This document shows, piece by piece, positions 23,076 to 35,100 of a stretch of 64,000 nucleotides of DNA. Made by a program: the position numbers and the translations under genes. Position 1 is the stretch's first letter, and each line of letters opens with the position of its first letter. The notes below the pieces were generated by a model. It saw only the letters and a program-made list of their open reading frames with translations, did no database searches and had not been told where the DNA came from. The DNA is from Phaeosaccion multiseriatum (lineage: Eukaryota; Ochrophyta, other classes), in assembly GCA_965112735.1 (NCBI GenBank), contig OZ218959.1, positions 1,240,001 to 1,304,000 of the forward strand, written 5' to 3'.

Positions 23076-25959
23076 ACATTACTTTTAGACAACCATAGAT
23101 GGCACTTAAGGGTGTAATATATATATGAACTCCTGGCTCACCAAGGTTCGCGCGGTGATAGAGCGGCTCACCGCATGCGCCACTCACTCGCATATCATCC
23201 AGGTAGGCGGTGGCTCGCACTCCAGTGCCCTGCATGAGCCTATTAACCAGTGCGAGCCACCGCCTACCTGGATGATATGAGAGTGAGTGGCGCATGCGGT
23301 GAGCCGCTCTATCACCGCGCGAACCTGGTGAGCCAGGAGTTCATGGCCCGTAGGCTTGCGGAGGTCAGCCTCTCCCTCAATCTCACCAAGTGCGTCGTGC
23401 TACTGGGGAAGGGGAGGGTGCTGTCACCACAAGAGAGGGCATGGCTCGAGAAGACGGAGGGGGCGAAGGGGGGCACTAGGTGCATCACCCGACTGGCCAC
23501 TGAAGGGTCTGTAGTGGTGGGAGCGCCAGTTGGCACGCGTGCTTTTGTGGAACGCTATATAGAGGAGCAGCTAGGCATGACCAGCGTGATGCCCCAGCTC
23601 TGCGAGCTCGCTGGGCGCATGGACGACTCCTCCAGCTCGATGTACCTGGCAGTCAGGTCGATGACCCCCAAGGCCAACTTCCTCATCAAGGTAACCCCGC
23701 CGGACTTCATCCGACCCACCCTCACCCTCTTCGATACCCTTGTGGGCTACACAGCAACCAATTCCCTGGATCCAGGGCGCACCTCAGTAACGGCGATTCT
23801 AGAGGCACACAAGGCAGCGCAAGAGGAGAGGGCACTGCGGAGGGGCAGTGACACCTTCCGGATGCTCCCCCTCATGGGTGATGAGCTGCGAGCGAGACAG
23901 GCGAGGCTGAAGGTGGGCGATGGGGGCTTGGGACTCGTCCCCCAAGCTGAGCTCTGTGACGCAGCCTTCCTTGCAGGGGCGATGCAAGCCCTCCCCTTCG
24001 CCCTCAGGGAGGTGGGACCGCGGAGCAGACAGGCCCTGTCCCAGTGTGGGCAGGGACCCAACGGCTACCATATCCGTGTCATTCACACAGCAGCACGTGT
24101 CTTTGACCAACTCCCCAGCGCGCCCAAGGCAGACGCAGCCCAAGGTGCTCTCAGTCAACAGGAGCGCTTCCTCAAGTCCCTTCCGCGAGGATGGGCTGTG
24201 TTGCTCGCCCACGGCCACATCAGCAGACCGGAGGCCCTTCTCCTCCCCAAGGGGGGAGGCTTGCTGCGAGGGGCGCTCGGGCCCACATACTGTGACCTCC
24301 CCCCATGGGCAATCACAGCATCCCTGTACAGCGCGGCGCCAATCATCTCCCACCTCAGCGACAACAGATGGAGAGAGCCATGGCTGATCACCACGCTCTT
24401 CCCGGAGAGAGACGAGACCCCAGAGCATGAAGGGCACACACCTGTCGGTGGCAGAGGGGACCAGCCGGCTGCGAGTGATGCCCCCGGGGGGGGGCGAGAC
24501 ACAATCTAGGGGTGAAGGAGCAGACTTAGGCGAAGAGGATGATGTTGGGGCCGAAGTGATACACCCTGGGGTGGGTGCGGAAGGGTGCGATGCGGCTGCA
24601 GGGCAGCAGGGGACCGCAGATGGACCAACCTCTGATAGCGAGACAGACCCAGGGGGGGGGAGTGACGAAGACCCACAGGGTGAAAGTGACGAAGACCCAG
24701 ATGGTGGAAGTGACGAAGCCCCAGAGGGTGAGCATGACGTGGAACCAGGCGGTGGTGATGACGATGATGAGGGCGGCCGGCCACGCTGGCGGACAGAGGA
24801 AACCAAGATGTTGGACGAGGGAGGACCCTCCATTCCACACAGCCGACACGGAGAGAGGCGAGGCGCCCAGAAGCGCTATACCAAGCTCCTCACGTCGAAG
24901 GCGAGGGCAGACTTCTTGGAACGCTTGAAAGCCATTCCACAGCAAGACCAACGGGAGAAGTGCCTGGCCAGAGCCTGGCCAGAGCCCTCAGCCACAGCGT
25001 GAAGGGTGCTGGTGCGTGGCTCCATCTTCAGCCGACCAAGAAGGCAGGGGGAGCACTCCACCTCACGGACGCCGAGCACAAGAGTGCCATTCGGCGAAGA
25101 CTTGGCATCGACCCCACCTACAGCAAGGACTGTCATAAGTGCCCTGGCAAGGCGCTGACGGAGGGGCACATCGTCACCTGTACCAAGACGGGGCTCAGCA
25201 CACCCCAACACGACGCTGTGCAGAAGGCACTTGTCGCCCTGCCTGATGAAGAGCGAGGGCCTGGGCAGAGGGATAGTCCAGAACACCGGCTTCCCCTTCT
25301 TTATGAGGGCAAGAACGGTCACCCCGCGACGAGGGAGAGGGGGGAGCAACGCCGTGAGGGGTGACGCCCACGTGGCCAAGCAGATGGAGATGGACATCGT
25401 GACTCCCCCCAGGATGTTTGAGCTTCCATCCGACCATGAATATGGGGACGGCCACAAGTCCCTCATGATCGACGTCACGCTCACGGATGCCACCAACACC
25501 ACCAACCGGGCCAAGGCATCGAAGGAGGCACTCGCGGCAGCCAAGAAAGCTGAAGCGACCAAGCGCACCAGGTATGGTGTGCCACATCGAGGCATGGAGG
25601 GCCAGGGTGGAGACATCCACTATGACCCCACGAGGTATCATCTCGTCCCTTTTGGGATGGAGCAGCAAGGCGCATTTGGTCCGTCAGCACAGATGTTTAT
25701 CAAAAGACTCGCCACCCACATGGCTGGGGGGCACGAACATCCGGACATGAGAGCTTATGCGCGGGCTGTTTGCGTCATTCGGCGGCGTTTAGCCGTAGCG
25801 CTCCAGCGGGCTCGATACGATAGATCGATTCGCGATAGGATCCTGGCTGGCATCAACTTTATGCCAATCGGGAGAACTAACGCATCGGAGGGCAGTTCCC
25901 CGGGGCGGTGAGACATTACTTTTGGACAATCATAGATGGCACTTAAGGGTGTAATATAT
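23076..25959 (+). mobile_element. Decayed retroelement with RT and restriction-like endonuclease
   Basis: Bounded by 47-bp direct repeats at 23076-23122 and 25913-25959 that differ at two positions. Between them are reverse-transcriptase C-terminal sequence (AYLDDM), a Cys/His zinc-binding stretch and a PD-(D/E)XK-like endonuclease. The left end carries an inverted copy of the first 96 bases of the RT segment (23125-23221 against 23249-23344). The N-terminal RT motifs are absent, so the copy is 5'-truncated. The RT-then-endonuclease order recalls R2/NeSL/CRE-type non-LTR elements. The flanking repeats could be short terminal repeats or an unusually long target duplication; this cannot be decided from one copy. 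Confidence 0.8.
23250..25911 (+). pseudogene. Frameshifted RT-endonuclease polyprotein remnant
   Basis: Coding sequence switches frame at least three times: frame A to about 24480, frame B to about 24990, frame A to about 25250, frame B to the stop at 25911. The second break coincides with a tandem duplication of the 11-mer GCCTGGCCAGA at 24962-24985. The first lies near a G run at 24486. Recognisable parts: YLDD catalytic motif near 23265; LNLTKCVVLLGKG and VVVGAPVGTRAFV typical of non-LTR RTs; an acidic linker; CHKCPGKALTEGHIVTC (about 25135-25185); and a nuclease core with LMIDVTLTD and VPFGMEQQGAFG near 25465-25675. It looks inactive. Confidence 0.75.
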
Positions 25960-26976
25960 TATAGGATCTTCCTGGGGTCGAAAAAAGTGTTCAGGAATAC
26001 ATTCATCATCCCCCCCCCCGCACTGGCTCAGCTCCTCTTTCACCACACCAGACCGGCTCCCACCTCCCTGCTGCTCATCATCCACCTTCTCTTCCCTCCA
26101 CGACTTGTTCCTCCTCCTCTTCATATAAATCTTCCTCCTGCCCGTGCCGACGGCGCACCCTGCACTCTGCCCCCCCTAAAGATTGAAGGTTGAAGAGCCT
26201 CATCTGAGGGCAGAGCATGTCCCTCTTTTCTTCTCTCCGCTCTGCATCGAGCCTAAGGCCGGCCCGCCCTGCCCACCTCTATCCCCCCTCCCTGGCCTTG
26301 GACCTAGGCCGTCGCCATGACCGAGCTGTAGTACGGTTTGAGAGTCGTAAGTATAGCGCTGAGGCTCCAGCGCTGGCAGCGACGCCTCTGACTCGAACAG
26401 GCCTCACATCATCACGGCTCAGGAGGAACGAAGAGCCTTCAGCTTCCATTCCTTTCATGCTCTCCACATGAGATGATGCCAGCACAGACAGAGAGAGAGG
26501 CAGAGAGACCGAATGCGAACAGCTGCTCAGCTTCGTGCGGTAAGCCACCCCCTCTCTCTCTCCTCGACTGGGAGGTCTTGCTCCAACAGCGGCATCCCCA
26601 GACTTGTCTCCAAGAAGCGAGGAGATCCACTCGCTCACCCCCCCAAGTGGTTCGTGGACTGTTCCCTTGCCGCAGCGGCTTGTGCTTGTTCAAGCACACA
26701 CACACGCACGCACACACAAGGCACGCACGTACACACGTGAGGGACAGAGTTGAGTGGAGCGTCCAACTGAACGGTCCTTTCGACGCGTCCTGTAAGCTCT
26801 TGAGGCCCCTTCTCTCCTTCTCTTGTCACCCCGACCAACGAAGACAGACTCTGTCCGGTTGCCGCTTCTGCTGCTGCTTCTGCTGCTCTTCCTGCTACTG
26901 AGGGCAAAGTGCGGGCAAAACACCCCCCCCCCTCCGCCTCCCGGGTTGTCCCATACTTCGCTCATGGTGCGCAAAG
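25960..26976. other. Region between the retroelement and IMP1
   Basis: No recognisable family. It includes a possible small spliced gene (separate entry) and GA/CA simple repeats near 26495 and 26700. The 3' end of IMP1 marks its right limit. Confidence 0.4.
26217..26740 (+). CDS. Possible small three-exon gene, unknown product
   Basis: An ATG at 26217 opens an Arg/Ser-rich N-terminus resembling a mitochondrial presequence (MSLFSSLRSASSLRPAR). It runs to a near-perfect donor GTAAGTATAG (exon 26217-26346). Phase-compatible exons follow at 26488-26539 and 26590-26740, ending after a CA-repeat-encoded tail, about 110 residues. Only the first donor is strong evidence. No family recognised; it may be non-coding. 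Confidence 0.22.
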
Positions 26977-28144
26977 TCAGGGCCGCGGTCCGAGCTTTCG
27001 GACCAAGCCGGGCCACAGCTTCCTGGACACTTTACCCTTGACCCTGAGAGGGGGGGGGGAGAAGATATGGAGAGAGAGAGAGGAGGGGAGGAGGTAGAGA
27101 AAGAGGGACAAAGGGGAGAGAGATAGAGAGAGAGCGCGTGCCAGGGAGAGAGACAGAGAGAGGCGGAGTCAGTGAGACACTTTAGCCTTCAGCACGTCGC
27201 ATGAAATCAGCACGCCCATCCATACCGAGCTGAGAGACATACGACCTCGAACTCACATGGCCATAGGCACGGGGCCGTACTGACGAGAGTCCGACGAGTT
27301 AGCGGCATTGTCTCCCTCGAGCCACACGTGTCCAGCAGGCACTTGTACAATACGGTCCTCGTCGTACCATGCCCGGGCGGTAACCTTCACCCGGTCTCCG
27401 GCCATGCCCACAATGCGCTTGCATATGTTCATGTGGGGGTTGGCGGGGCACTTGGCGACCACCACATCGCCCATCTTGTCGGGGTATAGGAAGGTAGACC
27501 GGCCGGCGAGGGAAGGGGGGCAGGGAAGGGGGGTAAGGGCATGTGTGTGGGGCATGGGGGCGCGAGAACCATCATTACTAGACAGAGTGCGTGCCTCATT
27601 CGTGCGAGTCTCCACTCCCGCTCTCAGCCGCTCAAGTGGTTTTGTGTGGCACAAAGAAAGAGAGGAGAAGGCCGACCAAACTGGGGAAGGCCTTGCAACG
27701 AAGGGTCGGGCTTTTGTGTGCGGGAGGCGCGATGCTTGGGGTGCACTCACTTTGGGCGGAAAAAGCCAAGGAACCGTCTTGTTGATGAACACCACCTCGC
27801 CCTCCTCTGCAACGGTGGGAAGCATGGAAGGTCCGATGCACTGGAGCGAGGAGTAAGTGGAGACAAGGAAGGGGAAAAGAGAGACGGCGTGGGAAGCCAG
27901 CACTAATACACTCCTCCCTTCCTCCTCCACCTCCACCCCCCACCACCTTTTTTCCCTCTACCACCTCAAATATCATGGAGTGGTGATGCAGCGCCTGTGA
28001 CTAGCCCGTAGGGCCCCTTACCGTAGTAAATTCCACAAAGTACTCGTTGAGGCAGTAGTACACACACCCAAATTGGAGAAAAGCCCGGACTTGGAGGGCA
28101 GCGGGGTGATAATACATAGCCCTCAAGCGGCCGACAGAAGACAT
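26977..28144 (-). CDS. IMP1: Mitochondrial inner membrane peptidase subunit 1-like (S26 signal peptidase)
   Basis: Four exons in phase: 28022-28144, 27751-27840, 27257-27474, 26977-27043; 165 residues, the usual IMP1 length. It cleaves presequences on the outer face of the inner mitochondrial membrane. One N-terminal membrane segment (about 20-40) precedes GPSMLPT with the catalytic Ser46. [14 protein letters not shown] holds the general-base Lys90. [20 protein letters not shown] is the family's conserved C-terminal box. After YGPVPMA the reading frame meets a TGA, but that TGA lies inside a GTGAGT donor. The spliced last exon gives [11 protein letters not shown], which matches the family end (GKV..K.WP). 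The choice of IMP1 over IMP2 rests on these boxes. Confidence 0.85.
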
Positions 28145-28299
28145 AAAGAAGAGCCTGCTGCAGCCTGCAAATAGCTTCAAATAGCGGCCTGACTTCTTAG
28201 CATACGGGCATGAGGAGCACCTCACAAATGGTTTCCCTGGCGCACCAACACACGAAGGAGTCACCCCACTCTCAACTCTCAACTCTCGCTCCCTCCCCC

Positions 28300-28409
28300 C
28301 CCTCCCTTATCTCTCTCCCTCCCCTCTTTCTCCCCTCCTCTCTCTGGTTCTCTCTCTCTCTCTCTCTCTCTCTGGCTCTCTCTCTTTTTCCCTTACTCCC
28401 TCTCTCCTA

Positions 28410-28460
<51 letters not shown>
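28300..28460. repeat. (CT)n/(TC)n tract upstream of the Nudix gene
   Basis: About 160 bp of almost pure pyrimidine, mostly CT, then a short GT run. It sits in the 394-bp divergent gap between IMP1 and the Nudix gene. Confidence 0.9.
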
Positions 28461-28464
<4 letters not shown>

Positions 28465-28538
28465 CTCTCTCTGTGAGGATTAGGAGCTCCCTGGTTGATG
28501 AGAAGGCCTTCAACTGTTGAGCGACACGATGTGGACTG

Positions 28539-30336
28539 ATGATTAGCCCAAATGACCCAAAAATGGGGGGAGACGCTGAGCAGACCTCAATTCCCCCACC
28601 ACCACTTGGCCTTCTTCCCGCCTTCTACGCTCAGACGGTTGTACTGGCCGAGAAGCACGCACATAAGGTGCCCAGGGTGTGGCGTGTCAGGAAGGAGCAA
28701 GAGCAGCAGCAAGAGGAGCCCGTGTACTGCCACCATTTGTTTGGGGAGTGTTTGCTTGACGGCCTCACTAGAGCGGAAACGCAAGGGCCATTTGCGATGG
28801 AACAAGCTGTCGTGTGTGTGAGAGTAAAGGAGGCCCGTCTGCATTGGACTCATGCGTCGGGGAGCCCGTCTGTAGAACAAAGAGCTGCACAAGAAGCAAC
28901 AGCACCAGCGTCGGTAGCCGCCGCAGCAGCAGGGGATGTAGAGAGACAAACAGAAGCAGCAGCAGCAGCAACAGTAGCAGAAGACGGAGAAGGGATGGGG
29001 GGAAATACTGGAGAGGTAGTCGTTCTTCTCTCTCTTGAAGAGGGGCGAGAGGGTGGAGCAGGAAAACCCAATACCGTCGATGATGATAGCGTGTGCCCTC
29101 TGGGACACAAGGCCCGACACGGACCACCACCAGCACCACTGGACGAGCGGGAGACGGGAGAGAGCAAGGAGGAGGAGGAGGAGGGGCTCGAGGCGGCGTG
29201 CCCGGCCCTAGTGCTCTGCCGACAGGGGCATGGTGAGGCCTTGCTCGACGCTCCAAGGGGGCCCTTCATCGCCCTGGCCGTGTGTGTGGCTGTGAGGGCG
29301 AGGGGCGGCCAGACCTTGATCACCAGACGAGCCCCGCACATGAGGATCTTTCCCCATGCCTGGGTGCTGCCTGGGGGGGCGGTGGACCCGCGTGAGACAC
29401 TGTTTGAGGCGGGCACCCGCGAAGTGAAGGTACGTGCGAGGGGCTTGCGTGCCTAGGGATTGGCCAGATAGCGGAGTGGGCAAGGGCCAGGGATGGCAAG
29501 GGACGGAAGGATGATAAGAGAGGAAAAGTTATGTGCTTCTACTTGGCTCCCGTCTTTTTGCTTGTGTGCCCTGGGCGAAGGGAGAGAGGGAAAGAGGAGG
29601 TCAGGGCAGGGATTCATGGCAAGCAAGGAGGGACGTTAGGAAGGAAGAGAGCGAGAGAATACCTCTCATCAGTGCATCATCGCTTCCTTCTCTCCATCCG
29701 TCTCGGCCGTGACCCCCCCTTCTCCTCATCTGTTCCTCTCTCCCTCCTGTCCTCCCCCTCTCCCTCCCTCCCTTCCATCCCCTCTTCCATGTCCCATCTC
29801 TCGCCCTCTCCCTCCCTCAGGAGGAGACCGGTCTGGACATACAACCGAGCAGCTGCTCCCTACTTGCCCTTTGGGAGTCTTGTTACCCAACATGTGTTAG
29901 CGAGTGCTCCTCCGCCCCTCACCTCAGAGGCCATCACCTTGTCGTGTTCCTGTTTGCGGACCTGGAAGAGGAGGCCCCTTCTCTTCCTCTTCAATTAGAG
30001 TGTGATGAGGTTGACGCGGCCCTTTGGCTTTCACCGGACAAGCTGGCCGAGGCGCTTACTGCTACATCAGATGGTGGGGGGGGTGGTGGGGGTGGGGAGG
30101 TTGAGCGGAGCGTTCGAGGGATTTACCCGCTCGGAGACGGCCTTTCGGGGGGAAATGGGCCGCCTTCGGGTATTGCAGAAGGGCACGCTTTCGCCTTGAC
30201 TCAGCTCAGAAGCAGACCAGTCAAGGACAGCGACAGCGACAGAGCAGCACCGGTAGCGACAGCAGCAGGGACGCAACCCCTTCTGGAGACTCCACAACCA
30301 CCCCCCCATCATCCCTATAATAACCGAAGAGTCTGA
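28539..30336 (+). CDS. Nudix hydrolase, NUDT17-like
   Basis: Exons 28539-29429 and 29821-30336, phase 0, about 468 residues. Nudix enzymes hydrolyse nucleoside diphosphates linked to another moiety. The Nudix box GX5EX7REUXEEXGU is present and split by the intron: GGAVDPRETLFEAGTREVK ends exon 1 and EETGL opens exon 2, so all four acidic ligands are there once spliced. Upstream, FIALAVCVAVRARGGQTLITRR and FPHAWVLPGG form the usual preceding strands. HHLVVFLFADLE and CDEVDAALWLSPDKL follow, as in NUDT17/NUDT8. A Gln/Glu-rich insert lies at about residues 130-230. The tail is low complexity. An earlier-numbered ATG at 28539 was chosen over 28563; either is possible. Substrate unknown. Confidence 0.8.
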
Positions 30337-31179
30337 AGTGCGTGCGTATCTCGACGCCCCTTCCCCCCACCCCCCTCAACTTGACTTTTACAACTGATGC
30401 GATATTGAGCTATCGCCAAATAGCTGCGCTATTGGCCCGTTGGCACGCATCAATAGCTGATAGCGTGCCGGCTGGCACCTAGCTTGGTAGCGCGTCGGCC
30501 GCGCCTATGAATAGCTGATAAGTGTGCCGCCTGACGCCGGCAATAGGCAATAGCGATAGCTTACCAGCGTAGCTGCCCCCTCCCGCACCTTGCCTCAAGT
30601 CCAATCGTGCGGCTGCGATGGTGTGATGAGCGATTCCCTCTGCTTGCTTGGTGTATTGTGTGCGCTACAGCGGTGCAGTCCAGAAGCGTGCTGTCCCACC
30701 AACAAACTTTTGGCATTCCGCCGCAGCCAGGTCGATTTCCCGACTGATTTTAAAAGGCACCAACGCTCGACATGAACCCATCTATGGACAATAGCTCAAC
30801 CCGGTAGTAAACGAGGGGCGAAATGCTTAGGTCTTTTTAGGTCTACTGTATTAACTTCAACAAAAGATAGAGATTCACAACACCTCAGGAGGCGACGGCC
30901 TTACAAGGAGGTCCGTATCGCTGCCTGAAGGCGAAGGGAGGACAGATCCCATGAGACAGACGCTTGACAAGAGGCAGGCAGCACTTCGCTTACGCACTAC
31001 AATTCACCCATTCGCCTCTCTCACTTAACAAGACCTTCTCCGTCCCACTTCCTCTGTAATTTCTCCTCCCATATGCCTCTAGTACCGACGGGGAGAGGAG
31101 GGGCCCCTCCCTGCCTCGTAAGCAAAAGCATATGGGCAAGCATAAGCGTACGGCTCTTGGCTGACTGACTCAGTCACAC
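30337..31179. other. Convergent intergenic region with AATAGC-type repeats
   Basis: No gene seen. Positions 30395-30580 hold repeated short words (AATAGCTGATA, GCTATTGG, CGATAGCT) in both orientations that could fold into hairpins. The rest looks like the 3' flanks of the Nudix and CSPP1-like genes. Confidence 0.5.
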
Positions 31180-32120
31180 TCACGCCTGCGTCTCCCACGG
31201 CATACCCCCTCGGGGAAGCAGCGCATTCGCAGTCTCCCTGCGACCACTGCCGCTGCCCACCCCTGCCGCTGCCGCCCCTGTGGAGGCGCTCTTCCACTGC
31301 CTTCGAGAGGAGCGCCTCCCGGCAGCTGGAAGCGCGGCGGGGCCTGTTCCTGTTCCTGCTCCTGCTCCTGCTTGTGTACCACCAACTCCTCCACCTCCTC
31401 CCCCACCTTCAGAGGCACTGAACTGACCCGCTCCCAGCCCCTCGTCTCTACCGCCGCTCTGCTCCAGCATGGCCGCCATTTGTTCTTCGGAAGGTTTGTT
31501 GACCTGCTCATGGTCAGAGGTAGCGCCAAGTGGGGTTGAGTGGAGTGGAGGGGGTGGAAAGAGAGGAGAGGGAACCATGGAAGGAGGGCAGTCCCGACAA
31601 GAGGCGAGAGGAAAGCTCAGACTTCAGAGGAGCAGTGCATGTGTAGCGTGTGGTGGGGGTGGTGGGTGGAGGAAGAGAGAGACATGGGAGAGGCGGCGGG
31701 ATGGAGAGAGAGACAAAGAGAAGAGAGAACAAGCACACACGCACACACAGACAAACACACAAACACACACACGCACGCACACACACACACACCCACACCC
31801 ACACCTGGAAGCGGCTGCCTGACGAGGCCAAAGACGCCCCCATGAAGAAAGCCTCTCCTGCGGACTCTGAAAGCGGCGCGGAGAGGGCATGTAGCCCTCC
31901 TCCTCCTCTTCCTCCCCCTCCTCCTCCTCCTCCTCCTCCTCCTCCTCCTCCTCCTCCTCCTCCTCCTCCGCCTCCGCCTCCTCCTCTCTCTCCTCCGCCT
32001 CTGTCTCCCCCCCCCCCAAGTACAAGCAGCTCGTCGTCCCCATCGTCCTCTGGCCGGGCCCCAAACCCGTACTCCTTCGTGCGGTCTCGGCTCGGCAAGG
32101 GCGGGCTGTACTGCACACTC

Positions 32121-32165
<45 letters not shown>

Positions 32166-35100
32166 CTGCTGCGCGAGTCGTTGCCATTCACTTGTTGCTT
32201 CTCCGTGTCCATCCCCATCGACAAGGACAGGGAGCCGCTCTGACTCCGAAAGCCCGAGTCGTGCAGAGAGGGGCTGGCGGGATGGCCTCCCCTAGCTACG
32301 AGGCTCTCCCCTCCTCCTCCTCCTCCCCCTCCCCCTCCTCCTTGCCCTCCTCCTGCTGCTCCTCCTGCTGCTCCTGTCCCTCTTGCGTTGCCCCCTCTCA
32401 CCCCAGAGAACTTCTTCTCGAGAGCCGTCAGCGGAGAGAGGGCCAGAGACGCTGAGGGGTAATCATTGGCGCACATGGTGACGTCATTCACGCACATGGT
32501 GACGTCATTCACGCACATGGTGACGTTAACACAAAGGGGTTCAGATTTGGGGGGGGGGGAGGGGGTGGGTCACGGTCAGGCTTTGAGTCAGAGTGGGTGA
32601 GGTTGGGCAACAAAGTGGGTCCCAAGATTCGGCCCAGCAGTCCCAACACCCGATGTGTCGATGGAGGGACAAAGTGGGAGAGGAAGTGGAGTGCGATTGG
32701 AGAAAGTGGCGGGCTGATGCCTCATCGACCACATGACTCAACACCTCCTCCAGGCAATGGGGAGGGCACTCCGCAACGTTCCTCTCTTGCAGATTGTCCG
32801 TGTGTGTCCGTGCGTGCGTGCGTGCGTGCGTGCGTGTGTGTTGGACATGACTACGACTCACCATCATCAGCCTTGTCCTTGTCCTCCGCTTTCTTGCCCC
32901 CCACACCCTCCTCGAGACCCCCTGCCGCCGCGGTGAGGCTAGACACAGAGACGCCCCCTCCCTCCGCGATGCTGCCCAGATCGTGCTCTCTCTGTATCAC
33001 CAACTGCTGCTGCTCCTTCTCTCTCTTCTTGGCTTCATTGAGATACAGCAGCAAGCTGTCTGACGTCAGACTCTGCTCCGCCACGTCCGCACCACCCCCC
33101 GGGGGACCACCGCTCCGGCCCCTCCTTCCGCTTCCGCCCGATGCCCTCCCTACCGCCGTCCCTCCTCTCGCCCCCCCTGCCTCCCCTGCTACCCCTGCAA
33201 GCCCGATTGTCCCGCCTCCGTCCAGCAGCCCGGAGCTCCTCTCCCGGGGGCCTGTCCCCAAGGGGGGCCCCATGAGTCTAGAGGATGCTGCCAGGGAGGC
33301 CTCCAAAGAGTCTTCGTGCTGACTCTCACCAGCGGCGCTGACATGTGATCGCGAAGTCAGGGGAGGTGTCGTTCCGAGGGACAGGGGGGGGACACCTGGT
33401 CCTGCTGCTCCTCCTGCTCGTACTCCTGCTGCTGCCTGCTGTTCGTTGCCGCTGCCGCCACTGACGCGCCTGTGCGGCTGGTACTGGTGCTGCTGGTACT
33501 GGTGCTGCTGCTGGTGCTGGTGCTGGTGCTGGTGCTGCTGCTGCTGGTGCTGGGGCTGGTGCTGCTGCTGCCCGCCCAGCCCTCCCCTCTTCTTGAGGTG
33601 GTCTCTTTGCCAACTCGTCACGAAGGAGTCCGCCTCGTCGTTGAAGAGGTTGCTTGCCGTATTCTTGCTGACGTACTCGCTGTCTCCAGCCAAGCTCTCC
33701 TCGAACCTCGAGCTTCCGGCTACATCCCGCCCTCCTCCTCCTCCTCCTCCTCCTCCTGCCCCTGCTAGTCCCCTCGTTCCTCTTCGTTTGGACCCCGCCG
33801 AGCTCGACCCCAAGACCGCCCCATTGACTGCCATCCTCGCCGCATTGCTCTCTGGAGCGCTCCCCACCTCCCTGCCTCTCCCCCCTGTGCCTCCCCTCCC
33901 CCCCGGAGCATCACCCCCTCCCCCAAGGTCATCCACCCCCCCAACCCGATGTACACTCCTTCGCCTGTTAGGGTTGTTGCTGCAGCGTAGTGAAGAGCCG
34001 TTCTGCTCCTGATGTTGCTGCTGCTGCTGCTGCTGTATCACCAACTGCTGCTGGTGGTGGTGGTTGTCACCCTCCCCGAAAATGCGTGACTTGCTGTTCC
34101 TCCTCCCCGTCTCCGCCCCTGTGGACACCCCAGCTGCGACTGCTGCTGTATCACCAACTGCTGCTCCTCCTGCCGGTGCTGCATCCCCATGGCCCTCGTC
34201 GGCTCCCATGGCCGTGGAGGAGAGGTGGAGGGGGGCTCTCGTTTGCCGCCTTCCGTGGTCCTCCTCCTCCTCCTCCTCCTCCTCCTCCTCCTCCTCCTCC
34301 TCCTCCTTCCACTGCCGCCTGCTCATCATACCCGGGTTGCCTGCTGAGGTATCCAGCCCCCCCCTGCCTCCTCCTCCTCCTCCTCCTCCTCCTCCTCCTC
34401 CTCCTCCTCCTCCTCCTCCTCCTCCTCCTCCTCCTCCTCCTTGGCTTGCGGCGCCGGGCCCAACCACCATGCTATCAATGGGGTCTCGGTAGGCGGAGCG
34501 CCCCAGCGGCATCGAACCCTGTTGCTGCAGCGGCGGCTGCAGTGGATGCGGAGACGTCTCGCTGGTCGTATTGTGACTACTACTGCTACCGTGGGCGTCA
34601 CTGCCGCTGCCTGCCCCGCCCCCCTCGTCGCCACCACCACCTCTCCTGTGCTGGTGCTTGCGCATCGCCACGGCTTCCTCCTGCTGGCGAAAGAGCTTGT
34701 CCAGCCGCTCCTGTGCCTCCTTTTGCTTCTGCGCCTTCTCCTGCTCCTTCTCCTCGGCCATGGCCCGCCTTTCCTCGTCGGCGCGGCGTGTGTACAGGTC
34801 CTCCTCCTGCTTCACCCTCTCCTGCTCCTCCTTCTTCCTCCTCTCCTTGTCGGCGATTTGCTCCTGCAGCGCTTGAGCCTGGGCCATTGCCGCCGCCTTC
34901 TTCCTCGCGAGAATCTCCTGCTGCACAGGATCCACCGCTGCCCCACGAGGCGTGTACCCCTCGCCAGGGGCAAAGGATCCTGCCGACCCTCGTCGATGAT
35001 GATGATGATGATGCCCTCCTCCCATCCCAGACATGGCATCCCCCACCCTCAAGCTGCTCGACAGACCCCCGCCCCCATACGCAGTGTCAGCGGTGGTGAG

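Noticed and set aside
23076-25959. Endogenous virus or LTR retrotransposon
   Set aside because: No gag, protease, integrase or envelope-like sequence and no LTR-length repeats; the RT and nuclease types fit a non-LTR-like element.
27253-27256. In-frame TGA as the end of IMP1
   Set aside because: It overlaps a GTGAGT donor; splicing to 27043 adds the conserved GKV..K.WP ending and a phase-correct stop.
30337-31179. tRNA or other small RNA gene
   Set aside because: Hairpin-like words are present, but I could not build a cloverleaf or find a T-loop consensus.
32541-32906. Possible extra exon of the CSPP1-like gene
   Set aside because: The simple join 32862 to 32451 is already phase-correct; the extra frame ends in a stop and has no resemblance to anything.
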